Shown: positions 6,469 through 8,863 of the stretch, piece by piece
How the letters are laid out: every line of letters begins with the position of its first letter
Numbering within the stretch: the first letter of the stretch is position 1
NCBI GenBank assembly: GCA_036503065.1
Contig: DASXXM010000651.1
Coordinates: 1-8,863 of the forward strand
From: DATEPR01 sp036503065
GTDB lineage: Bacteria; Actinomycetota; Actinomycetes; Mycobacteriales; Pseudonocardiaceae
DNA: 8,863 nucleotides
Direction of reading: 5' to 3'
The notes under the pieces: generated by a model
What the model was told of the DNA's origin: nothing
What the model saw: only the letters and a program-made list of their open reading frames with translations
Databases searched by the model: none
Position numbers and translations under genes: made by a program

Positions 6469-8863
6469 GTGACCAGCATGAAATCTCCATCGCGACTGGG
6501 ACGGCGTCGCAGGACGCCGCTCCAGCGGGTTGGCCCACCGGGCGGCGAACCACCGCCCGTCAAGGCACCCGCATCCGGATCGGGCCGGGGTCTGCTCTGG
6601 CGCCTGTTGAGCGTCGTGGTCCTGGGTGCGATCCTCTTCGTCCCCGCGACCAACGCCTTCGCCTCTTCACCGGGCGGTGGCGCGCCGACGATGGCCAAGA
6701 CGGTGATCAAGGTCACCATCGTCGGAGACTCGTTCACGAGTGGCGAGGGCGCCGACCCGGGGACGTACAAGGTGGTGCCTTCCGGCAGCAACGGACACCA
6801 GCAACTGTTCGCGGTCGACCCGGCACACCAGTCGAGCGCCGCGCCGACGCTGCAGGCACTCAACCAGATCCAGGCGGCGAATCCGGGCGTCGACATCCAG
6901 ATCACGTTCGTGCCCGTTTCCGGTGCCACCCGGACCAGTCTCTACCAGGTCACCAGGCCGGGTACGCCGTTCGAGCAGCCGGCCCAGATCGACGCGGTAA
7001 AGAATGCCGACGTGGTAATCGTCGGCATCGGCGGCAACGACGCGCGGTTCACGGACTGGATCACCACGGTGCTCTCGTCGCGTGAATCGACGTCGGCGCA
7101 GCAGTTCCCGCAGTTCATGGCGCCGTTCAATGACGGCTCCTATCTCAACAATCAGGTCAGTCTGCTCAACGACATTTCGGCACTGGCAAGCCCGAATGCC
7201 TCGATCGTCTCACTGGGATATCCGAAGGCAATGCCTGCGGTGGTGCCCGGCACGCCGACGTGGTGGGATCCGTTCAGCTGGTCCACGATCAGCCAGGGCG
7301 AGGCCGACATGTCCAACCAGCTGGCCGGCGCCCTGAGCACGGCGAACCAGCAGGCATCGATGACGGTGGGCAGCCAGCATCCGACGCAGCAGTTCATCTT
7401 CGCCGACGCGTCGGATGCGTTGCAGGGCCACGAGTTGTTCACCAGTCAGGAAGGGCTGCACGGCCTCGACCTGACGAACACCGCAGGCTCCTACCACCCG
7501 AACCCGCTAGGGCAGGTGCTGCTGGGCAGCGTGTTGCAGCCCTATATCGAGCAGGCGGTGAACAACCAGCTGGCCATGCAGGGCGTCCAGGGAGCGGAGA
7601 ACGTCGCTCCCATCACCCCGACGTTCTCCTACCAGTGGAACCTGCGGGTGCAACTGCCGTTGCAGATGCAGGCAACGGCCCCGCCGCCGCTCGGGACCGA
7701 CCCCAACAACCCGAGCCTGACCTTCCAGAACCCGCCGGCACAGCCATGGCCGACGCCACCGGCGGACACCAACGGCACCGGCGACAAACCGAAGGACACC
7801 GGCAAGCCGGCCGATCAGCCGGCAGGCTCCGACAAACCGGCGGCCCCGCCCGCGGCACCCGCCGACCAGCCGAACACGCCGGCAGCACCCGCTGTCGACC
7901 AACCCAACACGCCGGCCGCACCCGCACCTGCAGCCGGTCAACCGAATACCGGCGCGCCCGCGGGCGCTGAGCAGCCGGCGCCGGCCGCCCCCGCGCAACC
8001 GAACGCCGACCAGCAGCCGGGCGCCAGCCCGCCGGCCGACGGCACCACGGCGCCGGCCGCCCAACCGAATACCGGCCAACCCGCTGGTACTCCCGACAGC
8101 ACCGGACCGGCCGGTGCGACACCAGGCACACCCCAGACACCCGCCGCGACAACCCCGGATGCGACAACCCCGGGCGCCACAACGCCTGACGCCACAACGC
8201 CGGGCGCCGCAACGCCTGGTGTGACACCGCCGGACGCCACAACGCCGGGGGGTGCCGCGACACCAGGCAGCCCGCCAACGGACAGAACGGCACCGGCCGC
8301 TGATCAACCCGCCGCGCCGGCTCCTGCCCAACCCGGTACCGGTCAACCGGCCGGTACCGACCCAAGCGCGGCCCAACCTGGCTTCGGCCAGCCGGCCGTC
8401 GCACCGGACACACCCGCTGGCGTCACTCCGCCTGCCGCGGCAGGTCAGCCTGTGGACCCCGGCCAACCAGCGGCCCAACCCGCGCCTGCCCCGGACCCGG
8501 CACCTGCCCCGGCGCCAGCACCTGCGCCGGCGCCAGTACCGGCACCAGTGCCGGCTCCGGATCCGGTGCCGGCTCCGGTGATCGACCCCGCTCCTGTGCC
8601 GGCCCCGGCACCGATAGTGATACCGGCGCCGGCTCCAGCGCCGGCTCCGATTATCGATCCAATTTCGGTGCCGGCGCCGATAGTCATACCGCCTCCGGAT
8701 CCACTGCCGGCTCCGGTGATCGCGCCCGTGCCGATACCGACGGCCCCGCCCATAGACCCCGGGGTCGATACCGGCACGTCCGGTATCGGCAGCGGTGGCA
8801 CCGGGCTCGGCTCCGTTGACACCGGGCTCGGTTCCGGTGTGGACAGTGGACTCAGCACGGGAA
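6469..8863 (+). CDS. Exported SGNH/GDSL hydrolase with long Pro/Ala-rich tail (3' end outside window)
   Basis: An open frame of 798 codons runs off the right edge without a stop. GTG 6469 is preceded by AAGGAGG (6454-6460) with 8 bases between; ATG 6478 is a weaker alternative. Residues 1-40 are basic and Pro/Arg-rich. A hydrophobic stretch follows (about 41-63, LLWRLLSVVVLGAILFVPA), then AFA at 63-65, so this is either a signal peptide with an unusually long N-region or a membrane anchor. The catalytic domain (about 78-365) has all four SGNH blocks: Ser88 in VGDSFTSGEG, Gly152 in PVSGAT, Asn190 in GIGGND and His343 in SYHPNPLG. It is therefore probably an esterase or lipase acting outside the membrane; the substrate is unknown. 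From about residue 421 to the edge the chain is low-complexity Pro/Ala/Thr/Gln/Asp, ending in Gly/Ser/Thr. That tail may span or attach to the cell envelope. The enzyme family is well supported; the role of the tail is inference. Confidence 0.9.
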   Translation, partial: MTSMKSPSRLGRRRRTPLQRVGPPGGEPPPVKAPASGSGRGLLWRLLSVVVLGAILFVPATNAFASSPGGGAPTMAKTVIKVTIVGDSFTSGEGADPGTYKVVPSGSNGHQQLFAVDPAHQSSAAPTLQALNQIQAANPGVDIQITFVPVSGATRTSLYQVTRPGTPFEQPAQIDAVKNADVVIVGIGGNDARFTDWITTVLSSRESTSAQQFPQFMAPFNDGSYLNNQVSLLNDISALASPNASIVSLGYPKAMPAVVPGTPTWWDPFSWSTISQGEADMSNQLAGALSTANQQASMTVGSQHPTQQFIFADASDALQGHELFTSQEGLHGLDLTNTAGSYHPNPLGQVLLGSVLQPYIEQAVNNQLAMQGVQGAENVAPITPTFSYQWNLRVQLPLQMQATAPPPLGTDPNNPSLTFQNPPAQPWPTPPADTNGTGDKPKDTGKPADQPAGSDKPAAPPAAPADQPNTPAAPAVDQPNTPAAPAPAAGQPNTGAPAGAEQPAPAAPAQPNADQQPGASPPADGTTAPAAQPNTGQPAGTPDSTGPAGATPGTPQTPAATTPDATTPGATTPDATTPGAATPGVTPPDATTPGGAATPGSPPTDRTAPAADQPAAPAPAQPGTGQPAGTDPSAAQPGFGQPAVAPDTPAGVTPPAAAGQPVDPGQPAAQPAPAPDPAPAPAPAPAPAPVPAPVPAPDPVPAPVIDPAPVPAPAPIVIPAPAPAPAPIIDPISVPAPIVIPPPDPLPAPVIAPVPIPTAPPIDPGVDTGTSGIGSGGTGLGSVDTGLGSGVDSGLSTG
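7864..7926 (+). repeat. Tandem DQPNTPAAPA repeat in the SGNH protein tail
   Basis: DQPNTPAAPA occurs at residues 466-475 and 477-486, an 11-residue (33-base) period. Looser copies of the QPNTG core follow at 491-495 and 532-536. The two main copies differ at synonymous positions (for example CAG versus CAA), so the peptide is conserved more than the DNA. Confidence 0.75.
8149..8253 (+). repeat. Seven pentapeptide repeats (TTPDA/TTPGA type) in the SGNH protein tail
   Basis: Residues 561-595 read as seven consecutive 5-residue units: TTPDA, TTPGA, TTPDA, TTPGA, ATPGV, TPPDA, TTPGG. The DNA period is 15 bases with alternating synonymous codons (ACAACC, ACAACG). Thr/Pro-rich repeats of this kind are common in actinobacterial exported proteins as extended linkers and may be glycosylated; no modification can be read from the sequence. 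Confidence 0.8.
8479..8757 (+). repeat. Pro-Ala/Pro-Val dipeptide tract in the SGNH protein tail
   Basis: Residues 671-763 are almost wholly alternating Pro-Ala and Pro-Val, punctuated by spaced hydrophobic or acidic breaks (APVIDP, PIVIP, PIIDP, PIVIP, PVIAP). The DNA repeats GCCGGCTCCG-like units that are prone to replication slippage. The tract probably forms a stiff, extended rod. After it, residues 764-798 change abruptly to Gly/Ser/Thr/Asp-rich sequence (GTGLGSVDTGLGSG). Confidence 0.75.

Noticed and set aside
6360..7085. 241-codon plus-strand open frame overlapping the SGNH gene
   Set aside because: It is out of frame with the SGNH domain, which has all four catalytic blocks. The product is Arg/Gly-rich with no motif, and the strong SD at 6454-6460 serves GTG 6469.
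7507..8478. Long minus-strand open frames opposite the SGNH tail (also 8445-8858)
   Set aside because: They are Arg/Gly/Cys- or Gly/Ala-rich translations of the repeat DNA read backwards. Repetitive G/C-rich codons keep several frames open, and there is no independent evidence of expression.
8149..8757. Possible CRISPR-like or intergenic repeat array
   Set aside because: The repeats are short (15 bases or less), lack unique spacers of constant length, and stay in the reading frame of the SGNH protein, so they are protein repeats.

Overview
The window is high-GC DNA from an actinomycete. GTG and TTG starts, strong purine-rich Shine-Dalgarno (SD) sites, heavy G/C use at third codon positions, an XRE-DUF5753 type regulator and a methylcrotonyl-CoA carboxylase operon of the actinobacterial type all point there. 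A Pseudonocardiales- or Streptomyces-like source is likely, but no gene here fixes the genus.

Layout, left to right. (1) 2-118: the C-terminal tail of an unrecognised protein. It is followed 11 bases later by an HD-domain metal phosphohydrolase of the YfbR/HDDC2 type (130-696), probably in the same transcript. (2) A 112-base convergent gap with a hairpin. (3) 809-1327 on the minus strand: a short XRE helix-turn-helix protein. It joins a normal DNA-binding head directly to the last part of a DUF5753 domain, as if about 110-130 central residues were missing. (4) A 196-base, relatively AT-rich divergent control region with two candidate operators. (5) 1524-6266 on the plus strand: a tightly coupled three-gene operon. 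It encodes the carboxyltransferase (beta) and biotin carboxylase/biotin carrier (alpha) subunits of 3-methylcrotonyl-CoA carboxylase, plus an acyl-CoA dehydrogenase. (6) A hairpin terminator and a 202-base intergenic region. (7) 6469 to beyond the right edge: a secreted or membrane-anchored SGNH/GDSL esterase-like enzyme with a very long, repetitive Pro/Ala-rich tail. No stop codon is reached in the window.

The operon covers two adjacent steps of branched-chain amino acid breakdown, chiefly leucine. The dehydrogenase would convert isovaleryl-CoA (or a related short branched acyl-CoA) to an enoyl-CoA, and the biotin enzyme would carboxylate 3-methylcrotonyl-CoA to 3-methylglutaconyl-CoA. The hydratase and HMG-CoA lyase needed to finish the pathway are not in the window. 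The dehydrogenase has its catalytic glutamate in the general short/branched-chain position, not in the position used by isovaleryl-CoA dehydrogenase, which suggests a broad-specificity enzyme.

I see no tRNA, rRNA, CRISPR array, insertion sequence or prophage gene. The least ordinary items are the internally shortened XRE-DUF5753 protein and the low-complexity tail of the SGNH protein. Neither is proof of a new system.
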